Shown in pieces: positions 6,934 to 16,940 of a DNA stretch of 64,000 bases. The DNA lies in contig NZ_OBDO01000005.1 in NCBI RefSeq assembly GCF_900215145.1, positions 186,001 to 250,000 on the forward strand, read 5' to 3'. This stretch comes from Geodermatophilus sabuli (GTDB lineage: Bacteria > Actinomycetota > Actinomycetes > Mycobacteriales > Geodermatophilaceae). How positions within the stretch are numbered: the stretch's first letter is position 1; each line of letters starts with the position of its first letter. The notes beneath the pieces were generated by a model, which had not been told where the DNA came from, did not search any database, and was given only the letters and a program-made list of their open reading frames with translations. The translations under genes and the position numbers were made by a program.

Positions 6934-7425
6934 TCAGTGGTGGCCGTTGTCCTTGGCCCGCTGGATCGAGGCGTTGATCTCCTCCTCGGCCTCCGTGCGG
7001 CCGACCCACTCGGCGCCCTCGACCGACTTGCCGGGCTCCAGGTCCTTGTAGGTCTCGAAGAAGTGCTGGATCTCCAGGCGGTCGAACTCCGACACGTCGT
7101 GGATGTCCATGAGGTGGGCCATCCGCGGGTCGGTGGCCGGCACGCAGAGGACCTTGTCGTCCCCGCCCTTCTCGTCGGTCATCCGGAACATGCCGATGGC
7201 CCGGCAGGTGATGAGGCACCCGGGGAAGGTCGGTTCGTCGAGCAGCACCAGGGCGTCGAGCGGGTCGTCGTCCATGCCGAGGGTGTTCTCGATGTAGCCG
7301 TAGTCCGCCGGATAGCGGGTGGAGGTGAAGAGCATCCGGTCCAAGCGGATGCGTCCGGTGGCGTGGTCCAGCTCGTACTTGTTCCGCTGGCCCTTCGGGA
7401 TCTCGATCGTCACGTCGAACTGCAC
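6934..7425 (-). CDS. ppa: Inorganic pyrophosphatase (family I)
   Basis: Hydrolyses PPi to 2 Pi in the cytosol, pulling biosynthetic reactions forward. The 163-residue length is standard for the bacterial enzyme. The signature [10 protein letters not shown] (metal-binding Asp residues) sits near residue 53-62, preceded by [11 protein letters not shown]. The N-terminal [12 protein letters not shown] and later [10 protein letters not shown] are also typical. The GTG at 7425 gives [10 protein letters not shown], the family start. It is divergent from the dacB-type gene. Confidence 0.97.
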   Translation of the reverse strand: MQFDVTIEIPKGQRNKYELDHATGRIRLDRMLFTSTRYPADYGYIENTLGMDDDPLDALVLLDEPTFPGCLITCRAIGMFRMTDEKGGDDKVLCVPATDPRMAHLMDIHDVSEFDRLEIQHFFETYKDLEPGKSVEGAEWVGRTEAEEEINASIQRAKDNGHH

Positions 7426-7480
7426 GGGTCGTAGTGTGGCCCACCGGACCCCGGACGACCGCCGGAGGTCGTTCCGGGGG

Positions 7481-8905
7481 GTGGGCACCATCGCGTCGAG
7501 CGGGTCGGCGACCGTCACGCCGAAGTACTCACGGTTCCGCCGCCGGCTCCTCATCGGCCTCGTCGTGGTGCTGCTCGTGGTCGGTGGCGCCGTCTGGTTC
7601 CTGGTGGCTCCCCGCTCCGGCGATGACGGGACGGCGGTCGACCCCGGGGTGGCCGAGGCCCGCCTCCCCGACGTCGAGGCGGCCGCGCCCGTGCTGGCCG
7701 CGCTCACCTCGCAGGCGCCCCCGCCCGACGCCGACGTGCTGGCCGCCGGCCTCGAGCCGCTGCTCACCTCGCCCGCCCTCGGCGCCGGCGTCTCCGCCTC
7801 GGTCGTCGACGTCGCGACCGGCGAGGCGCTGCTGGACCGGGACGCCGACGCCCCGGTGGTCCCCGCGTCCACGGCGAAGCTGCTCACCGCCGTCGCGGCC
7901 CTGACCACCCTCGACCCCGAGACCACCTTCGAGACCACGGTGGTGGCGGGGGAGGCGCCGGGCGAGGTGGTGCTCGTCGGCGGCGGGGACCCGACGCTGT
8001 CGACCACCGTCCCCTCGCTGAGCTACCCCGGCGCACCGACCGTCGCCGACCTGGCCGCCCAGGTGCGCGCGTCGCTGCCCGAGGGCACCCAGGTCACCCG
8101 CGTCGTGGTCGACAGCTCCCTGTTCACCGGGCCGCTCACCGCCTCCGGCTGGGGCCCCGACGACGCGCCCTCCACCTACGCGGCCCCGGTCACCGCCATC
8201 GCGGTGGACGGCGCCCGTGTCCGCCCCGGAGAGGCCCCGCGCAGCGGCCAGCCCGGTCTCGACGCCGGGGCGGCCCTGGCCGACGACCTGGGCGTGCCCG
8301 GCGCCACGATCGTGCTCGACGAGGCGCCCGAAGCGGGCGAGACCCTCGGCGCGGTCCGCTCCGCGCCGGTCGCCCGGCTGGTGGAGCAGACCCTCTCCCA
8401 GTCCGACAACCTGCTCGCCGAGACCCTCGCCCGCCACGTCGCCCTGGCCCGCGACCTGCCGGCCACCTTCGAGGGGTCCGCGGAGGCGGTTCCCGCGGCG
8501 CTGACCGACGCCGGCCTCGACGTCACCGGGGTGGCGCTCTCCGACGGCAGCGGCCTGTCCCAGGAGGACCGCGTCCCCGTGGAGCTGCTGACCGACCTCC
8601 TCGCCGGCGCGGCCGACGGCACCGTCCCCGAGGCGTCGGCCGTGCTGTCCGGGCTGGCGGTCGCCGGCTACGACGGCACCCTGGCCGACCGCGGCGACGA
8701 CGACCCCCGGACGGCGCCGGGCGCGGTGCGCGCCAAGACCGGCACCCTGCTGGGCGTCCACGGACTGGCCGGCACCGTGGTCACCGCCGACGGCCGGCTG
8801 CTGGCCTTCGCCGTCGTCGCCGACGGCGCGCCGGCCGACGGGCCGGCGGCCGAGGAGGCCCTCGACGTCGTCGCCTCGGCGCTGGCCGCCTGCGGCTGTC
8901 GTTGA
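7481..8905 (+). CDS. dacB: D-alanyl-D-alanine carboxypeptidase/endopeptidase, PBP4 type
   Basis: A penicillin-binding protein of peptidase family S13 that trims peptidoglycan outside the membrane. The single N-terminal TM ([20 protein letters not shown], about residues 26-45) anchors it. Active-site motifs are S-T-A-K ([12 protein letters not shown]), S-D-N ([15 protein letters not shown]) and K-T-G ([13 protein letters not shown]). The length is 474 residues from the GTG at 7481, about 13 nt after a GGAGG; the frame is open upstream, so the start is uncertain by some codons. It is divergent from ppa. Confidence 0.9.
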   Translation: MGTIASSGSATVTPKYSRFRRRLLIGLVVVLLVVGGAVWFLVAPRSGDDGTAVDPGVAEARLPDVEAAAPVLAALTSQAPPPDADVLAAGLEPLLTSPALGAGVSASVVDVATGEALLDRDADAPVVPASTAKLLTAVAALTTLDPETTFETTVVAGEAPGEVVLVGGGDPTLSTTVPSLSYPGAPTVADLAAQVRASLPEGTQVTRVVVDSSLFTGPLTASGWGPDDAPSTYAAPVTAIAVDGARVRPGEAPRSGQPGLDAGAALADDLGVPGATIVLDEAPEAGETLGAVRSAPVARLVEQTLSQSDNLLAETLARHVALARDLPATFEGSAEAVPAALTDAGLDVTGVALSDGSGLSQEDRVPVELLTDLLAGAADGTVPEASAVLSGLAVAGYDGTLADRGDDDPRTAPGAVRAKTGTLLGVHGLAGTVVTADGRLLAFAVVADGAPADGPAAEEALDVVASALAACGCR

Positions 8906-8930
8906 ACCGGCGGTGGCGACGTGCTGGAAC

Positions 8931-8984
8931 GGCCCCCTTCAGGGACCCGCGCCGAGCGTGCGAGGCGCGGGGGGAAGGGGGTCC
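8931..8984. repeat. GRGCSTGCGA-loop hairpin, copy B
   Basis: Loop GAGCGTGCGA (8954-8963) is closed by the perfect 8-bp stem CCCGCGCC/GGCGCGGG, with an outer stem GGCCCCCTTC/GAAGGGGGTCC. It lies between dacB and the metalloprotease gene. Confidence 0.7.
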
Positions 8985-9006
8985 TCTTTCCGCGTACGGT
9001 GAGGCG

Positions 9007-10092
9007 ATGAGCAGCGCCTCCTCGATGGTCGACTGGCAGCTCGCCGGACGCACCGCCCGCCGCCTGGTCGGTCCTGGTCCGGAGACGACGCGGGAGGAGG
9101 CCGCCGCCGTCGTCCGCGAGCTGCACGAGGCCGCCGCCACCGCGGTCGCCCACGTCGAGCGGCTGACCGGCCTGCAGGCCCTGCCGTCGGGCCCCGTGCC
9201 GGAGGTCGCCGTCGTCGACCGGCCCGGGTGGGTGGACGCCAACGCCGCCGGCATGGCCGCGCTGATGGACCCCCTGGTCGAGGCGCTGGTCGCCAAGCAG
9301 GACTCCCGCCCCGGCCCCCTGGCCACGGCCATCGGCTCGCGGGCCACGGGCGTGCAGGCCGGGGGGATCCTCGCGTTCCTGTCCTCCCGCGTGCTCGGCC
9401 AGTACGAGGTGTTCGGCACCGGCGGGCGGCTGCTGCTGGTCGCCCCGAACATCGTCGACGCCGAGCGTCGCCTGGGCGTGGACCCGAGCGACTTCCGGCT
9501 GTGGGTGTGCCTGCACGAGGTCACCCACCAGCTGCAGTTCACCGCGTTCCCGTGGCTGCGCGACCACCTCGAGGCGCAGGTCGCGGAGTTCGTCGCGGCC
9601 ACCGACCTCGACGCCGACGTCCTCCGTGACCGGCTGCGCGACGTGCTGCGCAGCATCGGCGACGCCGTCCGCGGCGGCGAGGGCGGCGACGACGGCGGCC
9701 TGATGGCGCTGGTCCAGGACCCCCGCCAGCGCGCCGTCCTCGACCGGGTCACCGCCGTGATGAGCCTGGTGGAGGGGCACGCGGAGTACGTGATGGACGG
9801 CGTCGGGCCCGACGTCGTCCCGTCGGTGCGGACGCTGCGCAAGCGGTTCGCGCAGCGGCGCAAGGGCCGTGGCCCGCTCGACCGCGTGCTGCGCCGGCTG
9901 CTCGGGCTCGAGCAGAAGATGAAGCAGTACGCCGACGGCCGGCACTTCGTCGGCGGCGTCGTCGACCTCGTCGGCATGGAGGGCTTCAACCGCGTGTGGT
10001 CGGGCCCGGAGACGCTGCCCCGGATCGAGGAGCTCACCGACCCGGCCCGCTGGGTGGAGCGCGTGCACGGCCGCCCGGCCATCCCCGCCTGA
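9007..10092 (+). CDS. Zinc-dependent metalloprotease (DUF2342 family)
   Basis: 361 residues. The actinobacterial family annotated as zinc-dependent metalloprotease or F420-associated protein is recognised by HEVTHQLQF (HExxH, about residues 171-175) in the segment LWVCLHEVTHQLQFTAFPWL. It also carries EGHAEYVMDG (EGHAE, a probable third ligand region) near residue 257. The substrate and physiological role are unknown. It lies directly before tilS, a common actinobacterial order. The ATG at 9007 gives M-S-S-A-S-S-M-V-D-W. Confidence 0.85.
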   Translation: MSSASSMVDWQLAGRTARRLVGPGPETTREEAAAVVRELHEAAATAVAHVERLTGLQALPSGPVPEVAVVDRPGWVDANAAGMAALMDPLVEALVAKQDSRPGPLATAIGSRATGVQAGGILAFLSSRVLGQYEVFGTGGRLLLVAPNIVDAERRLGVDPSDFRLWVCLHEVTHQLQFTAFPWLRDHLEAQVAEFVAATDLDADVLRDRLRDVLRSIGDAVRGGEGGDDGGLMALVQDPRQRAVLDRVTAVMSLVEGHAEYVMDGVGPDVVPSVRTLRKRFAQRRKGRGPLDRVLRRLLGLEQKMKQYADGRHFVGGVVDLVGMEGFNRVWSGPETLPRIEELTDPARWVERVHGRPAIPA

Positions 10093-10114
10093 CCGGGTGG
10101 GCGGGGCCGAGGAC

Positions 10115-11149
10115 ATGGCCGGCCCCTCGCCGGCGGTGGCCCGCGTCCGCAGCGCGGTGCGCCCCGGCCTGACGGCGTCGCCGGCCCCGGTCCTCGTCGC
10201 GGTCAGCGGGGGAGCGGACTCCCTCGCCCTGGCCGCGGCCGTCGCGTTCGAGGCGCCGCGGGCCGGCGTCCCCGCCGGGGCGGTGACGGTCGACCACGGG
10301 CTCCAGCCGGGATCGGCCGCCCGCGCCGAGGCCACCGCCGTCCTGCTGCGCGGGCTGCCTCTGGACCCGGTGTCCGTCGTCCCCGTGCGGGTCGGCCGGG
10401 ACGGCGGCCCCGAGGGCGCGGCCCGTGACGCCCGGTACGCCGCCCTCGCCGAGGCCGCCGCGGACGCCGGCGCCCGCGTGGCCCTCGGTCACACCCTGGA
10501 CGACCAGGCCGAGACGGTGCTGCTCGGGCTCGGTCGCGGATCGGGTCCGCGCAGCGTGGCCGGGATGGTCGAGCACCGGCAGGCGGCGGACGGGCCGATG
10601 ACGTGGTGGCGGCCGCTGCTCGGCGTCCGCCGGGAGACCACCCGCGCCGCCTGCGCCGACCAGGGGCTGCCGGTGTGGGAGGACCCGTGGAACGCCGACC
10701 CGGCCTACACGCGCGTCCGGTTGCGCACCGAGGTGCTGCCGCTGCTGGAGGAGGTCCTCGGCGGCGGTGTCGCGCCCGCCCTCGCCCGCACCGCGGCCAT
10801 GCTGCGGGAGGACCTCGACGCGCTCGACGAGCTCGCCGCTGCGGAGCTGTCCCGGCTGTCGGGAGGCCAGTCGGCCCCCGCCCACCCCGTGCCCGCCCGC
10901 GACCTCGCCGCCCTGCCCGCCGCTCTCCGGCGCCGGGTGCTGCGCGGCTGGCTGCGCGGCGCGGGCGTGCCGGACCTGCAGGCGGTGCACCTCACCGCCG
11001 TCGACGCGTTGCTCACGCGCTGGCGCGGGCAGGGGCGGGTGGACCTACCCGGCGGTGCGGGGGTGGTCCGGTCGTCTGGCAGGCTCGTGGTCGTGCCCGC
11101 AGCTGTGCGGGGTCCCCGATCCGCACCACCTGAGGAGCGCGACACGTGA
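10115..11149 (+). CDS. tilS: tRNA(Ile)-lysidine synthase
   Basis: Attaches lysine to C34 of tRNA-Ile(CAU) so that it reads AUA. The PP-loop [10 protein letters not shown] sits near residue 30, followed by [10 protein letters not shown], and then [20 protein letters not shown], the second N-type ATP-pyrophosphatase motif. The length is 344 residues from the ATG at 10115; a GTG at 10097 is also in frame. Its TGA overlaps the GTG of hpt, the conserved tilS-hpt-ftsH order. Confidence 0.93.
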   Translation: MAGPSPAVARVRSAVRPGLTASPAPVLVAVSGGADSLALAAAVAFEAPRAGVPAGAVTVDHGLQPGSAARAEATAVLLRGLPLDPVSVVPVRVGRDGGPEGAARDARYAALAEAAADAGARVALGHTLDDQAETVLLGLGRGSGPRSVAGMVEHRQAADGPMTWWRPLLGVRRETTRAACADQGLPVWEDPWNADPAYTRVRLRTEVLPLLEEVLGGGVAPALARTAAMLREDLDALDELAAAELSRLSGGQSAPAHPVPARDLAALPAALRRRVLRGWLRGAGVPDLQAVHLTAVDALLTRWRGQGRVDLPGGAGVVRSSGRLVVVPAAVRGPRSAPPEERDT

Positions 11150-11733
11150 GTGAGCAGGCCAGCGGCACCGCAGAGCTGGGCAACCACCACGGCTACGGCC
11201 CCGACATCGACCACGTGCTCCTGAGCGAGGAGCAGATCCAGGCCAAGATCGGCGAGCTGGCCGCCCGCATCGGCGCAGACTACGCGGGCAAGGAGGTGCT
11301 GCTGGTCGGCGTCCTCAAGGGCGCGGTGCTCTTCATGAGCGACTTCGCCCGGGCGCTGCAGCTGCCCACCCAGATGGAGTTCATGGCCGTGTCCTCCTAC
11401 GGCTCGGCCACCAGCTCCTCCGGCGTCGTCCGCATCCTCAAGGACCTCGACCGCGACATCAGCGACAGGCACGTGCTGGTGATCGAGGACATCATCGACT
11501 CCGGGCTGACGCTGTCCTGGCTGCTCAAGAACCTCGGCGGTCGCCGGCCGGCGTCGCTGGAGGTGTGCGCCCTGCTGCGCAAGCCCGACGCGGTGAAGGT
11601 CGACGTGCCGGTCCGCTACATCGGCTTCGACATCCCCAACGAGTTCGTCGTCGGCTACGGGCTTGACTACGCCGAGCGGTACCGTGACCTGCCGTACATC
11701 GCCACGCTCCGCCCGGAGGTCTACGCGAACTGA
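11146..11733 (+). CDS. hpt: Hypoxanthine phosphoribosyltransferase
   Basis: Purine salvage: hypoxanthine or guanine plus PRPP gives IMP or GMP. The 195-residue protein carries the PRPP-binding motif [15 protein letters not shown] near residue 107-121. Other family marks are [19 protein letters not shown] and [19 protein letters not shown] near the C-terminus. It starts at a GTG overlapping the tilS stop. Confidence 0.96.
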   Translation: MSEQASGTAELGNHHGYGPDIDHVLLSEEQIQAKIGELAARIGADYAGKEVLLVGVLKGAVLFMSDFARALQLPTQMEFMAVSSYGSATSSSGVVRILKDLDRDISDRHVLVIEDIIDSGLTLSWLLKNLGGRRPASLEVCALLRKPDAVKVDVPVRYIGFDIPNEFVVGYGLDYAERYRDLPYIATLRPEVYAN

Positions 11734-11744
11734 GGCGCAGCCGC

Positions 11745-11761
11745 GATCAGGGTCCCTGATC
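11745..11761. promoter_or_regulatory. Palindrome GATCAGGG-T-CCCTGATC
   Basis: Two 8-bp arms flank a single central base, 11 nt after the hpt stop. A sister site with the same spacing and the same CGTGG-type flank occurs at 34099-34115. The single-base centre cannot form a normal hairpin loop, so a protein-binding site is more likely than a terminator. Confidence 0.4.
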
Positions 11762-11988
11762 GTGGGCCGCCCTCCTCGACCGGTCGTCCTGCTCGGCGCC
11801 CACCCGCACGGGGTGGTGCAGCCGCTTCCCCGGTCGCGCACAGGGTTCGTACAGGGTGCCCGGTGTACCGTCGATCCATCGACGCTGCACGAGCGCCGGG
11901 GTGCCCGCCCGGGTCGCCGTAGCGTCCCCACGGACGATCAGGAGGGTGGACGGGCCAGGCCGGGATCCCGGCCGCCCGGCATCGGTGT

Positions 11989-13980
11989 ATGGAACGCAAG
12001 AAGATCTTCCGCTCCGTGTGGTTCTGGGTCGTCCTCGTCGTCCTCCTGGCGCTGGCGTTCTCGTCGTTGTTCCGTGGCAACGGCGGCTACCAGGAGGTCA
12101 GCACCGCGACGGCGATCGAGCAGATCACCGGCGGCAACGTCGAGTCGGTCACGATCAACGACAAGGAACAGACGCTCGACCTCGACCTGACGAACCCGGT
12201 CGAGGGCAGTGACAAGATCACCGCGTTCTACCCGATCGGTGCCTCCGACGACGTCTTCGACCTGCTCTCGGGCCTGAACGGCGGCGGGGACGCCGTCGAC
12301 TTCGACACCAACGTCACGCAGGACAACGTGCTGGTCAGCATCCTGATCAGCTTCCTGCCGTTCGTGATCCTCCTGCTGCTGCTGTTCTGGCTGTTCAACT
12401 CCATGCAGGGCGGCGGCCGTGGCGTCATGGCCTTCGGCAAGTCGAAGGCCAAGCAGATCACCAAGGACACCCCGAAGACGACGTTCGCCGACGTCGCCGG
12501 CGCCGACGAGGCGATCGAGGAACTGCAGGAGATCAAGGACTTCCTCGCCAACCCGGTCAAGTTCCAGGCCGTCGGCGCGAAGATCCCCAAGGGCGTGCTG
12601 CTGTTCGGCCCGCCCGGGACCGGCAAGACCCTGCTGGCTCGCGCCGTCGCCGGCGAGGCCGGGGTGCCGTTCTTCTCCATCTCCGGCTCGGACTTCGTCG
12701 AGATGTTCGTCGGTGTCGGTGCCAGCCGCGTCCGTGACCTCTTCGAGCAGGCCAAGCAGAACGCGCCGGCGATCATCTTCGTCGACGAGATCGACGCCGT
12801 CGGCCGCCACCGCGGTGCCGGCATGGGCGGCGGTCACGACGAGCGCGAGCAGACGCTCAACCAGATGCTCGTCGAGATGGACGGCTTCGACGTCAAGGGC
12901 GGCGTCATCATGATCGCCGCCACCAACCGGCCCGACATCCTCGACCCGGCACTGCTGCGCCCGGGCCGCTTCGACCGGCAGATCGCCGTCGACCGGCCCG
13001 ACCTCCTGGGCCGCAAGCAGATCCTCGAGGTGCACGCCAAGGGCAAGCCGCTCGCCCCCGACGTCGACCTCGAGACCGTCGCCCGTCGCACCCCCGGCTT
13101 CACCGGCGCGGACCTCGCCAACGTGCTCAACGAGAGCGCGCTGCTCACCGCCCGCAACAACGGCACGGTGATCACCGACGCCACCCTCGAGGAGGCGATC
13201 GACCGCGTCATCGCCGGCCCCGAGCGCAAGACGCGGGCGATGAGCGAGAAGGAGAAGAAGGTCACCGCCTACCACGAGGGCGGGCACGCCCTCGTGGCGC
13301 ACGCACTGCCCAACCTGGACCCGGTGCACAAGGTGACGATCCTGCCGCGCGGCCGCTCGCTGGGGCACACGCTGGTGCTGCCGACCGAGGACAAGTACAC
13401 CCAGACCCGGTCGGAGATGATCGACACCCTCGCCTACGCCCTGGGCGGGCGGGCGGCCGAGGAACTGGTGTTCCACGAGCCGACCACCGGTGCGGGCAAC
13501 GACATCGAGAAGGCGACGTCGCTGGCGCGGGCGATGGTCACCCAGTACGGCATGAGCGCCAAGCTGGGCGCGGTGAAGTACGGCTCCAACGAGGCCGAGC
13601 CGTTCCTCGGCCGGGACATGCGGACGCACCCTGACTACTCCGAGGCAGTCGCGGCGGACATCGATGCCGAGGTCCGGGCGCTCATCGAGGCCGCGCACGA
13701 CGAGGCGTGGGAGATCCTGGTCGAGTACCGCGCCGTCCTGGACCAGCTCGTGCTGGAGCTGATGGAGAAGGAGACCCTCTCCAAGGAGGACATGGCGCGC
13801 ATCTGCGAGCCGGTCACCAAGCGGCCGTCGCTGGCTCCGTACAACGGCTTCGGCAAGCGCACCCCGTCGGACCAGCCGCCGGTGCTCACCCCCGCCGAGC
13901 GGGCGGGCCAGAACGGCAACGGCCGGGTCGGGGAGGGGTCCACGGCGGTCGGTGACGTCGGCGCGCCGGTGCAGAGGTGA
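11989..13980 (+). CDS. ftsH: ATP-dependent zinc metalloprotease FtsH
   Basis: Membrane AAA+ protease that degrades misfolded membrane proteins and some regulators; 663 residues. TM1 is [18 protein letters not shown] (about 10-27) and TM2 is [20 protein letters not shown] (about 115-134), with the small extracytoplasmic domain between. Walker A is GPPGTGKT (about 206), Walker [16 protein letters not shown] and the second region of homology [20 protein letters not shown]. The protease site is HEGGH near residue 430, a variant also seen in mycobacteria, with the third ligand in GNDIEKAT. The disordered tail is Gly/Asn-rich. A TACCGT box at 11866-11871 may be its promoter. Confidence 0.97.
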   Translation: MERKKIFRSVWFWVVLVVLLALAFSSLFRGNGGYQEVSTATAIEQITGGNVESVTINDKEQTLDLDLTNPVEGSDKITAFYPIGASDDVFDLLSGLNGGGDAVDFDTNVTQDNVLVSILISFLPFVILLLLLFWLFNSMQGGGRGVMAFGKSKAKQITKDTPKTTFADVAGADEAIEELQEIKDFLANPVKFQAVGAKIPKGVLLFGPPGTGKTLLARAVAGEAGVPFFSISGSDFVEMFVGVGASRVRDLFEQAKQNAPAIIFVDEIDAVGRHRGAGMGGGHDEREQTLNQMLVEMDGFDVKGGVIMIAATNRPDILDPALLRPGRFDRQIAVDRPDLLGRKQILEVHAKGKPLAPDVDLETVARRTPGFTGADLANVLNESALLTARNNGTVITDATLEEAIDRVIAGPERKTRAMSEKEKKVTAYHEGGHALVAHALPNLDPVHKVTILPRGRSLGHTLVLPTEDKYTQTRSEMIDTLAYALGGRAAEELVFHEPTTGAGNDIEKATSLARAMVTQYGMSAKLGAVKYGSNEAEPFLGRDMRTHPDYSEAVAADIDAEVRALIEAAHDEAWEILVEYRAVLDQLVLELMEKETLSKEDMARICEPVTKRPSLAPYNGFGKRTPSDQPPVLTPAERAGQNGNGRVGEGSTAVGDVGAPVQR

Positions 13981-13998
13981 GCGAGCTCGCGAGCTCGC
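13981..13998. repeat. GCGAGCTC tandem palindrome
   Basis: The 18-nt sequence directly after the ftsH stop reads the same on both strands and consists of two GCGAGCTC units plus GC. It lies in the short gap before folE. It could be a small hairpin or a protein site. Confidence 0.35.
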
Positions 13999-14077
13999 CC
14001 AGGGGCACGGCAGCGCCGCGCACGCCGACGACGAGCCGGGTGTACCTGCCGCTCGCGGGGGACAGCGAGGAGACGGC

Positions 14078-14701
14078 GTGAGTGAGGTGCCGGCGGAGCC
14101 GGACGACCTGTTGCTGCAGCGGCCGCCGGGCGCGGGCGTGGACCAGGAGCGGGCCGCGGCCGCCGTCCGTGAGCTGTTGCTCGCGGTGGGGGAGGACCCG
14201 GACCGGCCGGGGTTGAAGGAGACCCCTGGACGGGTCGCCCGGGCCTACGCGGAGACCTTCGCCGGGCTGTGGCAGGACCCGGCGGACGTCCTCGCCACGA
14301 CCTTCGACGAGGACCACGACGAGATGGTCCTGGTCAAGGACATCCCGATGTACTCCACCTGCGAGCACCACCTGGTGCCCTTCCACGGGGTCGCGCACAT
14401 CGGTTACATCCCCGGCGAGGACGGCAGGGTCACCGGGCTGTCCAAGCTGGCCCGGCTGGTGGAGGTCTACGCGCGCCGCCCGCAGGTGCAGGAGCGGATG
14501 ACCAGCCAGATCGCCGACGCGCTGAGCGAGGTGCTCAAGCCGCGCGGCGTGCTCGTCGTGATCGAGGCCGAGCACCTGTGCATGGCGATGCGCGGCATCC
14601 GCAAGCCCGGCTCCACGACCGTCACCTCCGCCGTCCGCGGCATCTTCCGGGACAACCCGGCGACGCGCGCCGAGGCGATGAGCCTCGTGCTGGGCCGGTG
14701 A
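14078..14701 (+). CDS. folE: GTP cyclohydrolase I
   Basis: Converts GTP to 7,8-dihydroneopterin triphosphate, the first step of folate synthesis; 207 residues. Zinc ligands lie in [10 protein letters not shown] and in [11 protein letters not shown]. The [20 protein letters not shown] segment and the C-terminal SLVLGR are typical. The GTG at 14078 has GAGGAG 5 nt upstream; the frame is open further left without similarity. Its stop overlaps the GTG of folP. Confidence 0.96.
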   Translation: MSEVPAEPDDLLLQRPPGAGVDQERAAAAVRELLLAVGEDPDRPGLKETPGRVARAYAETFAGLWQDPADVLATTFDEDHDEMVLVKDIPMYSTCEHHLVPFHGVAHIGYIPGEDGRVTGLSKLARLVEVYARRPQVQERMTSQIADALSEVLKPRGVLVVIEAEHLCMAMRGIRKPGSTTVTSAVRGIFRDNPATRAEAMSLVLGR

Positions 14702-15558
14702 CCCTGCGCCCGCTGCCGCGCCCCGGCCACTGCGTGGTCATGGGGGTCCTCAACGTCACGCCGGACTCGTTCTCCGACGGCGGCTGCTTCGCCGACGCTC
14801 CCTCGGCGATCGCGCACGGGCTGGCGATGCACGCCGCCGGCGCGGACTACGTCGACGTCGGCGGAGAGTCCACCCGCCCCGGCGCGGACCGGGTCGACGC
14901 CGACGAGGAGTGCCGGCGCGTGCTGCCGGTCATCCGGGAGCTCGCCGGCGCCGGGGTGCGGGTCAGCGTCGACACCACCCGCGCCGAGGTCGCCGAGGCC
15001 GCGCTCGGGGCCGGCGCCACGCTGGTCAACGACGTGAGCGGCGGACTGGCCGACGCCGGCATGGCCCGGCTGGTCGCTGACGCCGGCGTCCCCTGGGTGC
15101 TCATGCACTGGCGGGGGCACAGCCGCGAGATGTACGCCGCCGCCCGCTACGGCGACGTCGTCACCGAGGTCTGCGCCGAGCTCACCGCCCGCGTGGAGGA
15201 CGTCGTCGCCGCGGGCGTGGCACCCGAGCAGCTGGTGCTCGACCCCGGGCTGGGCTTCGCCAAGCGCGGCGAGCACAACTGGCGGCTGCTCGCCGGGCTG
15301 GACCGGATCGTGGGGCTGGGTCTGCCGGTCCTCGTCGGCGCGTCCCGCAAGACCTTCCTCGGGCGGCTGCTGGCCGACGCCGAGGGCACCGTGCGTCCCG
15401 CCGAGCTGCGCGACGCCGCCACCCTGGCCACCACCGTGCTCGCGGCGGAGGCCGGCGCCTGGGGGGTGCGGGTGCACGACGCGGCCGCCTCCGCCGACGC
15501 CGTCCGCACCGTCTCGGCCGTGCAGGCCGCCCGCCGTGAGGGGAGCACCCGTGGGTGA
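14698..15558 (+). CDS. folP: Dihydropteroate synthase
   Basis: Joins p-aminobenzoate to dihydropterin pyrophosphate; the sulfonamide target. 286 residues with the signatures [14 protein letters not shown] (about residues 17-30), [36 protein letters not shown] and GASRKTFLG. The GTG start overlaps the folE stop. It belongs to the folE-folP-folB-folK operon. Confidence 0.95.
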   Translation: MTLRPLPRPGHCVVMGVLNVTPDSFSDGGCFADAPSAIAHGLAMHAAGADYVDVGGESTRPGADRVDADEECRRVLPVIRELAGAGVRVSVDTTRAEVAEAALGAGATLVNDVSGGLADAGMARLVADAGVPWVLMHWRGHSREMYAAARYGDVVTEVCAELTARVEDVVAAGVAPEQLVLDPGLGFAKRGEHNWRLLAGLDRIVGLGLPVLVGASRKTFLGRLLADAEGTVRPAELRDAATLATTVLAAEAGAWGVRVHDAAASADAVRTVSAVQAARREGSTRG

Positions 15559-15928
15559 GCACACACCCGACCGCATCGCCGTCCGCGGTCTGACCGCGCA
15601 CGCCCACCACGGCGTCCACGCCGTCGAGCGGGAGCAGGGGCAGACCTTCCGGGTCGACGCCGTGCTCGAGCTCGACACCGCGCCCGCCGCGGCCGGGGAC
15701 GAACTCGCGAGGACGGTGGACTACGCCGAGCTCGCGCAGCGACTGCACGGCGTCCTGACCGGCGACCCGGTGGACCTGCTGGAGACCCTCGCCCAGCGCC
15801 TGGCCGACGTCTGCCTGGCCGATCCGCTGGTCGACGCCGTCGACATCACCGTGCACAAGCCGCAGGCCGACCTCGGGGTGCCCTTCGACGACGTCACCGT
15901 CAGCATCCGGCGCGAGAAGCGGGCATGA
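15551..15928 (+). CDS. folB: Dihydroneopterin aldolase
   Basis: Cleaves dihydroneopterin to 6-hydroxymethyl-dihydropterin and glycolaldehyde. 125 residues with VRGLTAHAHHGVHAVEREQG at the N-terminus, TVDYAELAQRL, and the C-terminal DITVHKPQADLGVPFDDVTV holding the catalytic Lys. The GTG at 15551 has GAGGGGAG 5 nt upstream, so it is preferred over the GTG at 15536. It overlaps folP by 8 nt. Confidence 0.95.
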   Translation: MGEHTPDRIAVRGLTAHAHHGVHAVEREQGQTFRVDAVLELDTAPAAAGDELARTVDYAELAQRLHGVLTGDPVDLLETLAQRLADVCLADPLVDAVDITVHKPQADLGVPFDDVTVSIRREKRA

Positions 15929-16428
15929 CCCGCGCCGTCCTCTCGCTGGGCGCCAACCTGGGCGACCGCGCCGCCGTCCTGCGCGCCGCGATCACCGCGC
16001 TCCACGACGACGGCGTCCTCGTCGCGCGGTCCACGCTCTACGAGACGCCGCCGTGGGGTCCGGTCGAGCAGCCGCCGTACCTCAACGCGATCGCCGTGGT
16101 GCGGGGCGACCGGGACGCCGCCGGGTGGCTGGCCCGCGCGCACGAGCTCGAGCAGGCCGCCGGGCGCACCCGGGAGGTCCGCTGGGGCGCGCGCACGCTC
16201 GACGTCGACGTCGTCACGGTCACCGGGGACGACGGCCGGCCGGTGCTCTCCGACGACCCACTGCTCACGCTGCCGCACCCCCGCGCGCACGAGCGGGCGT
16301 TCGTCCTCGTGCCATGGCTGGGCCTCGACCCGGCCGCGGAGCTCCCCGGCCACGGGCGGGTCGCCGACCTGCTGGCCGCCCTCCCGGCCGAGGACGTCGA
16401 CGCCGTCGTCCGCTGGGACCAGCTCTGA
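15925..16428 (+). CDS. folK: 2-amino-4-hydroxy-6-hydroxymethyldihydropteridine diphosphokinase
   Basis: Pyrophosphorylates hydroxymethyl-dihydropterin, giving the substrate of FolP. 167 residues with LSLGANLGDRAAVLRAAI at the start, the signature RWGARTLDVDVVTV near residue 88-101, and LPHPRAHERAFVLVPW. The ATG overlaps the folB stop (ATGA), and its own stop overlaps the next ATG. Confidence 0.96.
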   Translation: MTRAVLSLGANLGDRAAVLRAAITALHDDGVLVARSTLYETPPWGPVEQPPYLNAIAVVRGDRDAAGWLARAHELEQAAGRTREVRWGARTLDVDVVTVTGDDGRPVLSDDPLLTLPHPRAHERAFVLVPWLGLDPAAELPGHGRVADLLAALPAEDVDAVVRWDQL

Positions 16429-16937
16429 TGAGGCCCGTCTCCCGGCGGGACCTCGGCGTCCTCGCCACCGGCCTGGCCGTGGCGGTCTGGCTGGTCGTAC
16501 GGGCCTCCTACGGCTCGCTGCCCGAGCTGCGTTGGTGGCTGCCGGTGCCGCTGGGGGTGCTGGCCGTGGCCGAGTGGATGGGGGCGCGCACCCTGCGGGC
16601 CCGGCTGGCCGCCCTGCGCGACCGGCGTCCCCCCGCCGAGCGGGGGAGCGCGCCGCCGGTGCGGCCCGTGGAGCCGATGCTCGTGGCGCGTGCGGCCGTG
16701 CTCGCGCAGGCCAGCGCCTACGTCGGTGCGGCGTTCGTCGGCATCTGGCTCGGGGTGCTCGCCCACGTGGCGCCGGCCGTCTCGCGCCTGCAGGCCGCGA
16801 GCGGCGACACCGTCACCGGCGTCGTGGGCGTCGTCTGCGCGGCGGCCCTGGTCGGGGCGGCGCTGTGGCTGGAGTCGGTCTGCCGCATCCCGCCGTCGGC
16901 CTCCGACGACGAACCGCCCGCCGCCGCGCGGGGGTGA
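16428..16937 (+). CDS. DUF3180 membrane protein
   Basis: 169 residues with four predicted membrane spans: LGVLATGLAVAVWLVVRAS, WWLPVPLGVLAVAEWMGA, ASAYVGAAFVGIWLGVLAHV and VVGVVCAAALVGAALWLESV. The actinobacterial DUF3180 family regularly follows folK, as here with overlapping stop and start. Its function is unknown; membrane location is clear from the sequence. The C-terminal tail is short and polar. Confidence 0.85.
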   Translation: MRPVSRRDLGVLATGLAVAVWLVVRASYGSLPELRWWLPVPLGVLAVAEWMGARTLRARLAALRDRRPPAERGSAPPVRPVEPMLVARAAVLAQASAYVGAAFVGIWLGVLAHVAPAVSRLQAASGDTVTGVVGVVCAAALVGAALWLESVCRIPPSASDDEPPAAARG

Positions 16938-16940
16938 CCC